From assembly GCF_021117385.1 (NCBI RefSeq), contig NZ_CP088252.1, positions 62,001-126,000 on the forward strand: 64,000 nt of DNA, read 5' to 3'. The stretch is from Frateuria soli (GTDB lineage Bacteria; Pseudomonadota; Gammaproteobacteria; Xanthomonadales; Rhodanobacteraceae). The notes beneath the pieces were generated by a model that was given only the letters and a program-made list of their open reading frames with translations, was not told where the DNA came from and ran no database searches. Of this stretch, positions 17,066 to 26,072 are shown in pieces (within the stretch, counting starts at the first letter, position 1; every line of letters starts with the position of its first letter). Position numbers and translations under genes: made by a program.

Positions 17066-18856
17066 ATGAGCGAAACCGTCGGCGATTTCATCCTGCAGCG
17101 CCTCACCGACTGGGGCATCCGGCGCATCTTCGGATTCCCGGGCGACGGCATCAACGGGATCATGGGCGCGATGGGTCGCGCGGCGGAACGCTTCGATTAC
17201 GTGCGCGTGCGCCACGAGGAAATGGCCGCCTTCATGGCCGGCGCGCATGCCAAGTTCACCGGCGAGATCGGCGTGTGCATGGCCACCTCCGGCCCCGGCG
17301 CGATCCATTTGCTGAACGGCCTGTACGACGCGCAGATGGACCACATGCCGGTGCTGGCGATCGTCGGCCAGTCCGCGCGCAGCGCGATCGGCAGCGACTA
17401 CCAGCAGGAGGTGGACCTGCAGGTGCTGTTCCAGGATGTGTGCGGCTACGTCGAGACGGTGCTCTCGCCGGTGCAGGTGCGCCAGGTGATGGACCGCGCG
17501 ATCCGCATCGCCGCCGCACGTCGCACCGTCACCTGCGTGATCGTGCCCAACGACATCCAGGAACTGCCGGCGGTCAGGCACCCGCCGCGCAAGCACAACG
17601 ACATCTACACCGGCGTGGGCTACGCCAACCCCTGTCCGGTGCCGGGCGACGCGGACATCGAGCGCGCGGCCGAGGTGCTCAACGACGGCCGCAAGGTGGC
17701 GATCCTGATCGGCGCCGGCGCCATGCATGCCGGCGACCAGGTGATCGCGGTGGCCGACCGGCTCGATGCGGGCGTCGCCAAGGCCCTGCTCGGCAAGGCC
17801 GCGCTGCCGGACGACCTGCCGTTCGTCACCGGCTCGATCGGCCTGCTCGGCACCAAGCCGAGCTGGGACATGATGAACGACTGCGACACCCTGCTGATGG
17901 TCGGCACCACGTTCCCCTACTCCGAGTTCCTGCCCGAGGAGGGCCAGGCGCGCGCGGTGCAGATCGACATTGACCCGCGCAACGTGTCGATGCGCTATCC
18001 GACCGAAGTGAACCTGATCGGCGACAGCGCGCAGGTGCTCGAACGCCTGCTGCCGCTCTTGCGCCCGAAGGAGAACCCCGACTGGCGCGAGCGGATCGAG
18101 CTGAACGTGCGCAAGTGGTGGCGCGACCTGGAAGCCAAGGCGATGGAGCCGGCCGATCCGATCAACCCGCAGCGGATCTTCTGGGAGCTCTCCCCGCGCC
18201 TGCCGGACAACACCATCATCTGCGGCGATTGCGGCTCGCATACCAACTGGTACGCGCGCGACGTGAAGATCCGCAAGGGCATGATGGCCTCGCTCTCCGG
18301 CAAGCTCGCCACCATGGGCAGCGGCATGCCCTACGCCATCGCGGCCAAGTTCGCCTATCCGGAACGGCCGGTGCTGGCGATCGTCGGCGACGGCGCGATG
18401 CAGATGAACGGCAACGCCGAGCTGATCACCGTCAAGCAGTACTGGAAGCAGTGGTCCAACCCCTGCTTCGTGGTGATGGTGCTGCACAACGACGACCTCA
18501 ACCAGGTCACCTGGGAGCAGCGCGCGCTGGGCGGCGACCCGAAGTTCTCCCAGTCGCAGGACGTGGAGGAGTTCTCCTACGCCAAGTACGCCGAGCTGCT
18601 CGGCTTCAAGGCGATCCGCGTGGATCGGCCCGAAGACCTCGGCACCGCCTGGGAGCAGGCCTTCGCGGCCGATCGCCCGGTGCTGCTGGACATCATCGCC
18701 GACCCGGACGTGCCGCCGCTGCCGCCGCACATCACCTGGAAGCAGGCGAAGGACTACATGACCGCGCTGGCCAAGGGCGACCCCGACGAGGGCGGCATCA
18801 TCAAGCAGAGCCTGCGCCAGGTACTGGCCGGCGTCCTGCCGCACAGCCCGCGATGA
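17066..18856 (+). CDS. Thiamine diphosphate enzyme, pyruvate oxidase / acetolactate synthase-like
   Basis: 596 residues with the three-domain POX/AHAS architecture. The N-terminal PYR domain carries the activating glutamate (Glu51 in VRHEEMAAF), a central FAD/DHAP-like domain follows (ILIGAGAMHAGDQV), and the C-terminal PP domain has the ThDP motif GDGAMQMNGN near residue 441. It most resembles PoxB-like pyruvate oxidases, which convert pyruvate to acetate plus CO2 and reduce quinone or O2. The E. coli-type C-terminal membrane helix is not obvious. Ribosome site AAGGAG precedes ATG 17066. Its stop overlaps the start of the enolase-superfamily gene (ATGA), so the two are translationally coupled. 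Other 2-keto acids are possible substrates. Confidence 0.82.
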   Translation: MSETVGDFILQRLTDWGIRRIFGFPGDGINGIMGAMGRAAERFDYVRVRHEEMAAFMAGAHAKFTGEIGVCMATSGPGAIHLLNGLYDAQMDHMPVLAIVGQSARSAIGSDYQQEVDLQVLFQDVCGYVETVLSPVQVRQVMDRAIRIAAARRTVTCVIVPNDIQELPAVRHPPRKHNDIYTGVGYANPCPVPGDADIERAAEVLNDGRKVAILIGAGAMHAGDQVIAVADRLDAGVAKALLGKAALPDDLPFVTGSIGLLGTKPSWDMMNDCDTLLMVGTTFPYSEFLPEEGQARAVQIDIDPRNVSMRYPTEVNLIGDSAQVLERLLPLLRPKENPDWRERIELNVRKWWRDLEAKAMEPADPINPQRIFWELSPRLPDNTIICGDCGSHTNWYARDVKIRKGMMASLSGKLATMGSGMPYAIAAKFAYPERPVLAIVGDGAMQMNGNAELITVKQYWKQWSNPCFVVMVLHNDDLNQVTWEQRALGGDPKFSQSQDVEEFSYAKYAELLGFKAIRVDRPEDLGTAWEQAFAADRPVLLDIIADPDVPPLPPHITWKQAKDYMTALAKGDPDEGGIIKQSLRQVLAGVLPHSPR

Positions 18857-19995
18857 ACGACGCGCGGCCAGCCCCCGCCGCGACCGCTCCCGCAACGCGC
18901 CGCATCGCGCGCGTCGAGGTGGATGCCTACCGTATCCCCACCGATGCGCCGGAAGCCGATGGCACCATCGCCTGGAACGCCACCACGATGGTGCTGGCCC
19001 GGGTTTCGGCCGGCGGCTACACGGGGCTGGGCTGGACCTACGCCCACGCCGCCGCGGCGGCGTTGGTCGCCGATCCGCTGCGCGACGTGCTGCTCAACCG
19101 CGATGCCGACGACATCCCTGGCGCGTGGCATGCCGTGAACCGCGCCTTGCGCAACATCGGCCGGCCCGGCATGGGGCTGATGGCCATCGCCGCCGTGGAC
19201 ACGGCCATGTGGGATCTGAAGGCGCGCCTTCACGGCACCTCGGTGGTGCGCCTGCTGGGCCGTGCGCGCGAGGCGGTGCCGGTGTACGGCAGTGGCGGGT
19301 TCACCTCCTATGCGATCGACCGCCTGCAGGCGCAATTGGCCGGCTGGGTCGGGCAGGGCATGGCGCGGGTGAAGATGAAAGTCGGCACGCACCCGCACGA
19401 CGACCCGGCGCGCGTGCATGCGGCGCGCGAGGCGATCGGCCGCGCGCCCGAGCTGATGGTCGACGGCAATGGCGCCTACGACCGCAAACAGGCGCTGGCC
19501 CTGGCCGAAGGCTTCGCGCACGAGGGCGTGGGCTGGTTCGAGGAGCCGGTGTCATCCGATGACCTGGAAGGCCTGCGCCTGCTGCGCGACCGCGTCCCGG
19601 CGGGCATGAACATCGCCGCCGGCGAATACGGCTGGGACGCGTGGTACTTCCGCCGCATGCTCGCGGCCGGCGCGGTCGACGTGCTGCAGGTGGACGCGAC
19701 CCGTTGCGGCGGCTTCACCGGCTTCCTGCACGCGGCCGCGCTCGCGCACGGCTTCGGCATACCGGTGTCCGCGCATTGCGCGCCGCACCTGCACGCGCAC
19801 GTGTGCAGCGCGGTGGGGCACCTGCAGCACATGGAGTTCTTCCACGACCACGCGCGCATCGAATCGATGTTCTTCGACGGCCTGCCCGAATTGCGCAACG
19901 GCGCGCTGGTGGTCGATGCGGACGCGCCTGGGCTGGGCCTGACCTTCAAGCAGGGCGACGCGGAGCGCTACCGCGTCACGCCGGAGGCCTGCTGA
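18853..19995 (+). CDS. Enolase superfamily enzyme (mandelate racemase subgroup)
   Basis: 380 residues. An N-terminal capping domain (to about 140) precedes a TIM barrel with the full catalytic set: Lys174-x-Lys176 (RVKMKVG), metal ligands Asp204, Glu230 and Glu258, and the Asp281/His308 dyad. This set defines the mandelate racemase subgroup, which abstracts the alpha proton of a carboxylate and contains many sugar-acid dehydratases. The first 18 residues are an Ala/Pro-rich extension. The start overlaps the stop of the upstream ThDP-enzyme gene. The substrate is unknown; an acid-sugar dehydratase is the most likely role given neighbours that act on 2-keto and 2-hydroxy acids. Confidence 0.88.
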   Translation: MNDARPAPAATAPATRRIARVEVDAYRIPTDAPEADGTIAWNATTMVLARVSAGGYTGLGWTYAHAAAAALVADPLRDVLLNRDADDIPGAWHAVNRALRNIGRPGMGLMAIAAVDTAMWDLKARLHGTSVVRLLGRAREAVPVYGSGGFTSYAIDRLQAQLAGWVGQGMARVKMKVGTHPHDDPARVHAAREAIGRAPELMVDGNGAYDRKQALALAEGFAHEGVGWFEEPVSSDDLEGLRLLRDRVPAGMNIAAGEYGWDAWYFRRMLAAGAVDVLQVDATRCGGFTGFLHAAALAHGFGIPVSAHCAPHLHAHVCSAVGHLQHMEFFHDHARIESMFFDGLPELRNGALVVDADAPGLGLTFKQGDAERYRVTPEAC

Positions 19996-20020
19996 CATGC
20001 CCACACCACCCGCTCTTCGT

Positions 20021-20092
20021 AGGAGCCCGCTTGCGGGCGATGCTCTTTTGATGTCCTGGCCAAAAGCATCGCCGCGCAAGCGGGCTCCTGCA
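20021..20092. repeat. REPIN palindrome, type B (CCCGCTTGCGGG)
   Basis: Left arm AGGAGCCCGCTTGCGGGCGA and an inverse right arm with one small mismatch. It lies inside the same-strand cluster, between the enolase-superfamily and FAD/Fe-S genes, so it could attenuate transcription or protect mRNA ends. Confidence 0.85.
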
Positions 20093-20112
20093 GGAAGGCA
20101 CCGGAGAGTGAC

Positions 20113-23100
20113 ATGACCAAACAGCGAGAACACGGCTCCGTCCCTTCGTTTCCCCGCGAGGCCGACGCCCCCGGCGCCGAGGCGGCCGCATCGTCCACCG
20201 ACGGCCGCGACCGCCAGGACAGCCACCGCGACGCCGCGGTGCTGCCGCTTGCGCCGCCGCGCGTGCGCCACTCGCACAGCAACCGCTTCGCCTTCTCCAG
20301 TGCGGCGGCCGCCGTGCTGGCACAGGACCTGGCTGCCGCACTGGACGGCGAGGTCTGTTTCGACGACGGCAGCCGCGCGCTGTACGCCACCGATGGCTCG
20401 ATCTATCGCCAGGTACCGATCGGCGTGGTCAAGCCGCGCCATGCGCGGGACGTGATCGAGATCCTGCGCATCTGCCGCGAACACGACGCGCCGGTGCTCT
20501 CGCGCGGCGGCGGCACCAGCCTGGCCGGCCAGTGCTGCAACACGGCGGTGGTGATGGACTTCTCCTACCACCTCAACCAGATCGTCGCGATCGACCCGCA
20601 GCAGCGCCGCGCGCGCATCGAGCCCGGCTGCGTGCTGGACGACCTGCGCGACGAAGCCGAGAAGCACCATCTCACCTTCGGCCCCGATCCCTCCACCCAC
20701 GCGCACAACACGCTGGGCGGGATGATCGGCAACAACTCCTGCGGCGTGCACTCGGTGATGGCCGGGCGCACCGCCGACAACGTCCACTCGCTGGAGATCG
20801 TCACCTACGACGGCCTGCGCATGCGGGTGGGGCCGACCAGCGAGGAGGAACTGGAGCAGATCATCCGCGAGGGCGGCCGCCGCGGCGAGATCTATGCGGG
20901 CCTCAAGGCGATCCGCGACCGCTACGCCGACCTGATCCGCGCGCGTTACCCCAAGATTCCGCGCCGCGTCTCCGGCTACAACCTGGACGAGCTGCTGCCC
21001 GAGAACGGCTTCAACGTGGCCCGTGCGCTGGTCGGCACGGAAGGCACCTGCGTCACCATCCTGGAAGCCGAGGTGCGGCTGGTACCCAGCCCGCCGGTGC
21101 GCTCGCTGCTGGTGCTGGGCTACCCCGACGTGTTCGAGGCCGGCGACCACGTGCCGCAGATCCTGTCCTTCGGTCCGGTCGGCCTGGAGGGCATCGACGA
21201 CGCACTGATCGCCGACATGAAGCGCAAGGACATGCATCCGAAAGACCGCGCCCTGCTGCCGCCGGGCGGCGGCTGGCTGATGGTCGAGTTCGGTGGCCAG
21301 ACCAAGGAAGAGGCCGACGGCAAGGCACGCAAGCTGATGCAGGCGCTCGAGGCCGAGGACCATCCGCCGAGCATGAAGCTGTTCGACGATCCCGACGAAG
21401 AGGGCATGCTCTGGACCATCCGCGAGTCGGGCCTGGGCGCCACCGCGCGCGTGCCCGGCCAGCCGGACGGCCATCCCGGCTGGGAGGATGCCGCCGTGCC
21501 GCCGGACCGGGTCGGTCCGTACCTGCGCGATTTCCGCAAGCTGCTGGCCAAGTACCAATACACCTGCGCGCTGTACGGCCATTTCGGCGACGGCTGCATC
21601 CACTGCCGCATCGCCTTCGACCTGGCCACGCCCGAGGCGGTCGCGCAATGGCGCGCCTTCATGGACGAGGCCTCGGACCTGGTGCTCTCCTACGGCGGCT
21701 CGCTCTCCGGCGAACACGGCGACGGGCAGGTGCGCGCCTCGTTCCTGCCCAAGATGTTCGGCGACGAGCTGGTCCGGGCCTTCGGCGAGTTCAAGGCGCT
21801 GTGGGACCCGCGCGGGCGCATGAACCCGGGCAAGGTGGTCGATCCCAACCCGATGGATGCCGACCTGCGCGAAGGCCCCGGCTACCAGCCGCCCAAGCTC
21901 GAGACCGCGTTCGCCTACCCGGCCGACGGCATGAGCTTCGCCCAGGCGGCGCGCCGCTGCGTCGGCGTGGGCAACTGCCGCAACAAGCACAAGAACGTGA
22001 TGTGTCCGAGCTACCGCGCCACCCACGAGGAGAAGTGGTGCACGCGCGGGCGCTCGCACCTGCTGTTCGAAATGCTCGAGGGCGATCCGCTCAAGGGCGG
22101 CTGGCGCAGCGAGCCGGTGCGCGACGCACTGGACATGTGCCTTGCATGCAAGGGCTGCAAGAGCGACTGTCCGGTCAACGTGGACATGGCCACCTACAAG
22201 GCCGAGTTCATGCACCACCACTACAAGGGCCGGCTGCGCCCGCGCGCCGCGTATGCCATGGGGCGCATTTTCGACGTGGCGCGCCTCGCCTCGCACGTAC
22301 CGTGGCTGGCCAACGCCATCCTGCAGACCCCGGGGTTGTCGCGCGTGGCCAAGGCGATCGGCGGGATCGCCCGGCAGCGCGCGATGCCGCGCTTCGTGGG
22401 CGAAACCTTCCGCGACTGGTTCGCCGCGCGCGGGGCCCGGCGCAGTGCCGGGCCGGAAGTGCTGCTGTGGCCCGACACCTTCAACAACTACCTGCATCCG
22501 GACCCGCTCAAGGACGCCGTCGGCGTGCTGGAGGCGGCCGGCTATCGCGTGGTGGTGCCGCAGGCGACGCTCTGCTGTGGCCGCCCCCTGTACGCCGAGG
22601 GCATGCTCGACAAGGCGCGCGCGCAACTCCGCGACATCCTCGACGCGCTCTCCCCGCACATCGATCGCAGCGTGCCGGTGGTCGGACTGGAACCCTCCTG
22701 CGTGGCCGCCTTCCGCGACGAGCTGCCCAACCTCTTTCCCGGCGACGAGCGCGCGCACTGGCTCGCGCGAAACACCTTCCTCTTCAGCGAGTACCTCGAC
22801 CGCGTCGGCTACGTGCCACCGCAGTTCAGGCGCAAGGCGCTGGTCCACGCGCACTGCCACCACCACGCGGTGATCGGCACCGACGGGGAGAAGCGGCTGC
22901 TGGCCAAGGCCGGGCTGGACTTCGAATTCCTCGACGCCGGTTGCTGCGGCATGGCCGGCTCGTTCGGCTTCGACGCGAAGAAGGTCGACGTCTCCCTCGC
23001 GATCGGCGAGCTGGAACTGCTCCCCGCCATCCGCGCCGCCGATCCCGACACGCTGATCATCACCAACGGCTTCTCCTGCCGCCAGCAGATCCAGCAATGC

Positions 23101-23265
23101 ACCGGGCGCACCGCGCTGGACGTGTCGCAGGTGCTGGCGATGGCACTGGCGCAGGGAGCGTCCAATCTCGACGGGATCCCCGTGCGCGAACGGGAGGCTT
23201 CGCTGCCGTCGGCGCGCCCGGAGCCCGGACGCGGCGGCGAGACCTGGGGAGGGACCCCCCATTGA
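20113..23265 (+). CDS. FAD-linked, Fe-S D-2-hydroxyacid dehydrogenase (YdiJ-like)
   Basis: 1050 residues fusing a FAD-binding type 4 oxidase half with a GlpC/CCG-type iron-sulfur half. An N-terminal low-complexity extension of about 55 residues precedes a PCMH-type FAD domain (RGGGTSLAGQCCNTAVVMDF, GMIGNNSCG). The FAD-oxidase C-terminal domain follows (SLSGEHGDGQVR), then cysteine motifs CVGVGNCRNKHKNVMC and CLACKGCKSDCP, and two CCG motifs (LCCGRPLYAEG, GCCGMAGSFG). E. coli YdiJ has the same order and is reported to oxidise D-2-hydroxyglutarate. It probably passes electrons from a D-2-hydroxyacid to quinone. RBS GGAGAG precedes ATG 20113. Confidence 0.9.
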   Translation: MTKQREHGSVPSFPREADAPGAEAAASSTDGRDRQDSHRDAAVLPLAPPRVRHSHSNRFAFSSAAAAVLAQDLAAALDGEVCFDDGSRALYATDGSIYRQVPIGVVKPRHARDVIEILRICREHDAPVLSRGGGTSLAGQCCNTAVVMDFSYHLNQIVAIDPQQRRARIEPGCVLDDLRDEAEKHHLTFGPDPSTHAHNTLGGMIGNNSCGVHSVMAGRTADNVHSLEIVTYDGLRMRVGPTSEEELEQIIREGGRRGEIYAGLKAIRDRYADLIRARYPKIPRRVSGYNLDELLPENGFNVARALVGTEGTCVTILEAEVRLVPSPPVRSLLVLGYPDVFEAGDHVPQILSFGPVGLEGIDDALIADMKRKDMHPKDRALLPPGGGWLMVEFGGQTKEEADGKARKLMQALEAEDHPPSMKLFDDPDEEGMLWTIRESGLGATARVPGQPDGHPGWEDAAVPPDRVGPYLRDFRKLLAKYQYTCALYGHFGDGCIHCRIAFDLATPEAVAQWRAFMDEASDLVLSYGGSLSGEHGDGQVRASFLPKMFGDELVRAFGEFKALWDPRGRMNPGKVVDPNPMDADLREGPGYQPPKLETAFAYPADGMSFAQAARRCVGVGNCRNKHKNVMCPSYRATHEEKWCTRGRSHLLFEMLEGDPLKGGWRSEPVRDALDMCLACKGCKSDCPVNVDMATYKAEFMHHHYKGRLRPRAAYAMGRIFDVARLASHVPWLANAILQTPGLSRVAKAIGGIARQRAMPRFVGETFRDWFAARGARRSAGPEVLLWPDTFNNYLHPDPLKDAVGVLEAAGYRVVVPQATLCCGRPLYAEGMLDKARAQLRDILDALSPHIDRSVPVVGLEPSCVAAFRDELPNLFPGDERAHWLARNTFLFSEYLDRVGYVPPQFRRKALVHAHCHHHAVIGTDGEKRLLAKAGLDFEFLDAGCCGMAGSFGFDAKKVDVSLAIGELELLPAIRAADPDTLIITNGFSCRQQIQQCTGRTALDVSQVLAMALAQGASNLDGIPVREREASLPSARPEPGRGGETWGGTPH

Positions 23266-23371
23266 GTACGACGAGGCCGCACGCGCCGGTTACCCGGAAC
23301 GCGCACCCCATGCCTACCCACCCCGGCCCTGCTTGTCCCGGAAGCAGGCAGCGACGCAGGAGCGCCGACCC

Positions 23372-23818
23372 GTGCATTACCAATTGATCCACCAGGACGA
23401 GAACAAGACCTGGGCCGTCGTGCTCGAGACCGGCGACGAGGCCAACGCCTGCCTGCTTGCCTTCGCCAGGGAGCAGCACCTCTCCGCCGCGCACTTCACC
23501 GCCATCGGTGCCTTCGAGCGCGCGGTGCTCGGCTACTTCGACTGGAACACCAAGGACTACAGGCGCAACCCGGTCGACGAGCAGGTCGAGGTCGTCTCGC
23601 TGATCGGCGACGTGGCGCTCAAGGGCGACGCGCCGAAACTGCACATGCATGCGGTGCTCGGGGAGCCCGACGGCCGCGCGCTCGGTGGCCACCTGCTCGA
23701 AGGCCACGTGCGTCCCACGCTGGAGGTGATCCTCACCGAGTCGCCCGCGCACCTGCGCCGCCTGCACGATCCCGCATCGGGACTTGCCCTGATCCACCTC
23801 GAAAAGGAGCTGCCATGA
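23372..23818 (+). CDS. PPC/DUF296 domain protein
   Basis: 148 residues forming a single PPC (DUF296) domain. The hallmarks are FTAIGAFERAVLGYFDWNTK, VSLIGDVAL and KLHMHAVLGEPDG with its conserved histidines. In plants the domain joins AT-hook proteins; stand-alone bacterial forms are trimers of unknown function with a possible metal- or ligand-binding pocket. The start is taken as GTG 23372, nine bases after AGGAG; an in-frame TTG at 23333 is less likely. The stop overlaps the ATG of the ASRT-like gene, so the two are translationally coupled. Confidence 0.85.
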   Translation: MHYQLIHQDENKTWAVVLETGDEANACLLAFAREQHLSAAHFTAIGAFERAVLGYFDWNTKDYRRNPVDEQVEVVSLIGDVALKGDAPKLHMHAVLGEPDGRALGGHLLEGHVRPTLEVILTESPAHLRRLHDPASGLALIHLEKELP

Positions 23819-24195
23819 CCACGCCAGAACCGATCGGCGCGCGCCGCTGGGCCATCGCCGAAGGCTACATCCCGCCCGGTGGCACGCATGCCGACGACCC
23901 GCGTTTCCTCAGCCACGAGACCGCCTGCCTCCTCAACACGAACGCGCAGGACGCGCAGGTGAGCATCACCATCTACTTCAAGGACCGCGACCCGGCCGGT
24001 CCCTACCGCGTCACCGTCCCGGCGCGGCGCACGCTGCACCTGCGCTTCAACGATCTGAAGGACCCCGAGCCGATCCCGCGCGATACCGATTATTCCAGCG
24101 TGATCGAATCCGACGTGCCGATCGTGGTGCAGCACACCCGCCTGGACTCGCGCCAGGCAGCGCTCGCGCTGCTTTCCACCATCGCCTACAGCTGA
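23815..24195 (+). CDS. Sensory rhodopsin transducer (ASRT) family protein
   Basis: 126 residues, almost the length of the Anabaena sensory rhodopsin transducer. The family signature runs through the whole chain: RRWAIAEGYIPPG, SHETACLLNTN, YRVTVPARRTLHLRFNDL, IESDVPIVVQHTRLDSRQ. ASRT is a soluble all-beta tetramer. I recall a published proposal that the wider family binds small molecules, possibly carbohydrate-related, and is often not linked to rhodopsin. No rhodopsin gene is present in this window. Coupling to the PPC gene by ATGA overlap, and the enolase-superfamily and oxidoreductase neighbours, favour a metabolite-sensing or chaperoning role. Confidence 0.88.
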   Translation: MTTPEPIGARRWAIAEGYIPPGGTHADDPRFLSHETACLLNTNAQDAQVSITIYFKDRDPAGPYRVTVPARRTLHLRFNDLKDPEPIPRDTDYSSVIESDVPIVVQHTRLDSRQAALALLSTIAYS

Positions 24196-24204
24196 CCCTC
24201 CCTC

Positions 24205-24265
24205 TGTAGGAGCGCACCTGTGCGCGACCGGGGAGCAGGCGGTCGCGCGCAGGTGCGCTCCTACA
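24205..24265. repeat. REPIN palindrome, type C (GCGCACCTGTGCGC)
   Basis: Perfect 25-base arms, TGTAGGAGCGCACCTGTGCG plus CGACC and the complement, with an 11-base loop. It separates the ASRT-like gene from the SDR gene on the same strand. Confidence 0.9.
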
Positions 24266-24289
24266 GGAAGCGTTGCCAGGAGCCGTTTC

Positions 24290-25309
24290 ATGAGCCGCAA
24301 AAAAACCGAAGTCGTCGTCATCACCGGGGCCTCCGCCGGCGTCGGCCGCGCCACCGCCCACCGCTTCGCCCGCGACGGCGCCCGGATCGCCCTGCTGGCG
24401 CGCGGCAGCCAGGGGCTGGAGGTCGCCGCCGAGGAAGTGCGCAAGCTGGGCGGCGAGGCGTTGCCGATCCCTGTGGACGTATCCGATGCAGAGGCCGTGG
24501 AGGCCGCCGCCGGGCGCATCGAGCAGGAACTCGGACCGATCGACATCTGGATCAACGATGCGATGGCGACCATCTTCTCGCCGGTGCACGAGATCACTCC
24601 GGACGAGTTCCGCCGCGCCACCGAGGTCACCTACCTGGGCACCGTGTACGGCACCATGGCGGCCCTCAAGCGCATGCGCGAGCGCAACTGCGGCACCATC
24701 GTGCAGGTGGGTTCGGCGCTGGCCTACCGGGCGATCCCGTTGCAGTCCGCCTACTGTGGCGCGAAGTTCGCCATCCGTGGTTTCACCGACGCGCTGCGCG
24801 TGGAGCTGATGCACGACCGCAGCGACATCCACATCACCATGGTGCAGCTGTCCGCGTTCAACACGCCGCAGTTCCAGTGGGGCCGGACCAAACTTCCACG
24901 CCGCCCGCAGCCGGTGCCGCCGATCTTCCAGCCGGAAGTGGCCGCCAAGGGTATCCATTGGGCCGCGCACCACCGGCGACGCGAGCTCAACGTGGGGTTC
25001 CCGGCGGTCAAGGCGATCCTCGGCAACAAGCTGGCGCCGAAGCTGGCCGACCGAGCGCTGGTCAAGCTCGGCTACGCCGGCCAGATGGGCAAGCTGCCGC
25101 TGCCGGAGGTCCGGCCGGACAACCTGTACGAGGCCGTGCCGGAGGACTACGGCACGCATGGGCGCTTCGACGCACGCTCGAAGGCGACCAGCCTGCAACT
25201 GTGGGCGACGACGCATCGAGGGCTGGTCGCCGCCGGCGCGCTGGCGGCCGGGGCATTGTTATGGGCCGGCAGGCGCAGCATGCGCCCGGCCCGGCGCCGG
25301 TTCGACTGA
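24290..25309 (+). CDS. Short-chain dehydrogenase with C-terminal membrane segment
   Basis: 339 residues. An SDR Rossmann fold occupies the first 250 (TGASAGVGRA at about 12, NDAMAT in place of the usual NNAG, then the catalytic serine in QVGSALAYRA and YCGAK as Tyr-x3-Lys). It is followed by an extension ending in a hydrophobic helix (LVAAGALAAGALLWAG) and an Arg-rich tail. Larger SDRs of this type occur widely in proteobacteria with unknown substrates. Ribosome site CAGGAG precedes ATG 24290. The last bases of the gene (from 25282) are part of the tandemly repeated unit that follows. It is the last gene of the 17-25 kb cluster. Confidence 0.87.
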   Translation: MSRKKTEVVVITGASAGVGRATAHRFARDGARIALLARGSQGLEVAAEEVRKLGGEALPIPVDVSDAEAVEAAAGRIEQELGPIDIWINDAMATIFSPVHEITPDEFRRATEVTYLGTVYGTMAALKRMRERNCGTIVQVGSALAYRAIPLQSAYCGAKFAIRGFTDALRVELMHDRSDIHITMVQLSAFNTPQFQWGRTKLPRRPQPVPPIFQPEVAAKGIHWAAHHRRRELNVGFPAVKAILGNKLAPKLADRALVKLGYAGQMGKLPLPEVRPDNLYEAVPEDYGTHGRFDARSKATSLQLWATTHRGLVAAGALAAGALLWAGRRSMRPARRRFD

Positions 25310-25333
25310 CGCGAGCCGCAAGGCAAGCCCCTG

Positions 25334-25402
25334 GTAGGAGCCCACTTGTGGGCGATGCCTTTGCGAAGTTCCCAGGAGCATCGCCCACAAGTGGGCTCCT
25401 AC
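25334..25402. repeat. REPIN palindrome, type A (tandem unit 1)
   Basis: Arms GTAGGAGCCCACTTGTGGGC plus GATGC and the exact complement, 19-base loop. Confidence 0.92.
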
Positions 25403-25562
25403 GTGAGGCGGGCGCGGGTGGGTAACGGGGACGGCGGGATCGACCTCGCGTGCCCAGGCGTCCATGCCGCCTTCGACGTTGAACACGTTGGTGAAGCGTG
25501 CGCCACGAAGGCGCCCGGCCCGGCGCCGGTTCGACCGACGCCAGCCGCAAGGCAAGCCCCTG

Positions 25563-25633
25563 GTAGGAGCCCACTTGTGGGCGATGCCTTTGCGCGAGGT
25601 TCCCAGGAGCATCGCCCACAAGTGGGCTCCTAC
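25563..25633. repeat. REPIN palindrome, type A (tandem unit 2)
   Basis: Same arms as unit 1. The loop differs slightly and contains GCGCGAGG. Confidence 0.92.
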
Positions 25634-25795
25634 GTGAGGCGGGCGCGGGTCAGTAACGGGGAACGGCGGGATCGACCTCGCGTGCCCAGGCGTCCATGCC
25701 ACCTTCGACGTTGAACACGTTGGTGAGGCCGTGCGCCACGAAGGCGTCCGGCCCGGCGCCGCTTCGACCGACGCCAGCCGCAAGGCAAGCCCCTG

Positions 25796-25864
25796 GTAGG
25801 AGCCCACTTGTGGGCGATGCCTTTGCGATGTTCCCAGGAGCATCGCCCACAAGTGGGCTCCTAC
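25796..25864. repeat. REPIN palindrome, type A (tandem unit 3)
   Basis: Same arms; the loop contains GCGATG. This unit is the one with the truncated rhodanese fragment. Confidence 0.92.
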
Positions 25865-25985
25865 GTGAGGCGGGTGCGGGTCGGTAACGGGGAACGGCGG
25901 GATCGACCTCGCCGTGCGCCACGAAGCGCCCGGCCCGGCGCCGGTTCGCCGGTTCGACCGACGCCAGCCGCAAGGCAAGCCCCTG

Positions 25986-26056
25986 GTAGGAGCCCACTTG
26001 TGGGCGATGCCTTTGCGCGAGGTTCCCAGGAGCATCGCCCACAAGTGGGCTCCTAC
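25986..26056. repeat. REPIN palindrome, type A (tandem unit 4)
   Basis: Same arms and the same loop as unit 2. It lies 16 bases downstream of the intact Grx-rhodanese stop codon. Confidence 0.92.
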
Positions 26057-26072
26057 ATGGGGCAGGCGCGGG

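Noticed and set aside
25334-26056. Evenly spaced palindromes that look like a CRISPR array
   Set aside because: The repeats are paired inverted REPINs in 183-232 bp units that also contain the same non-palindromic DNA, and there are no short unique spacers or cas genes.
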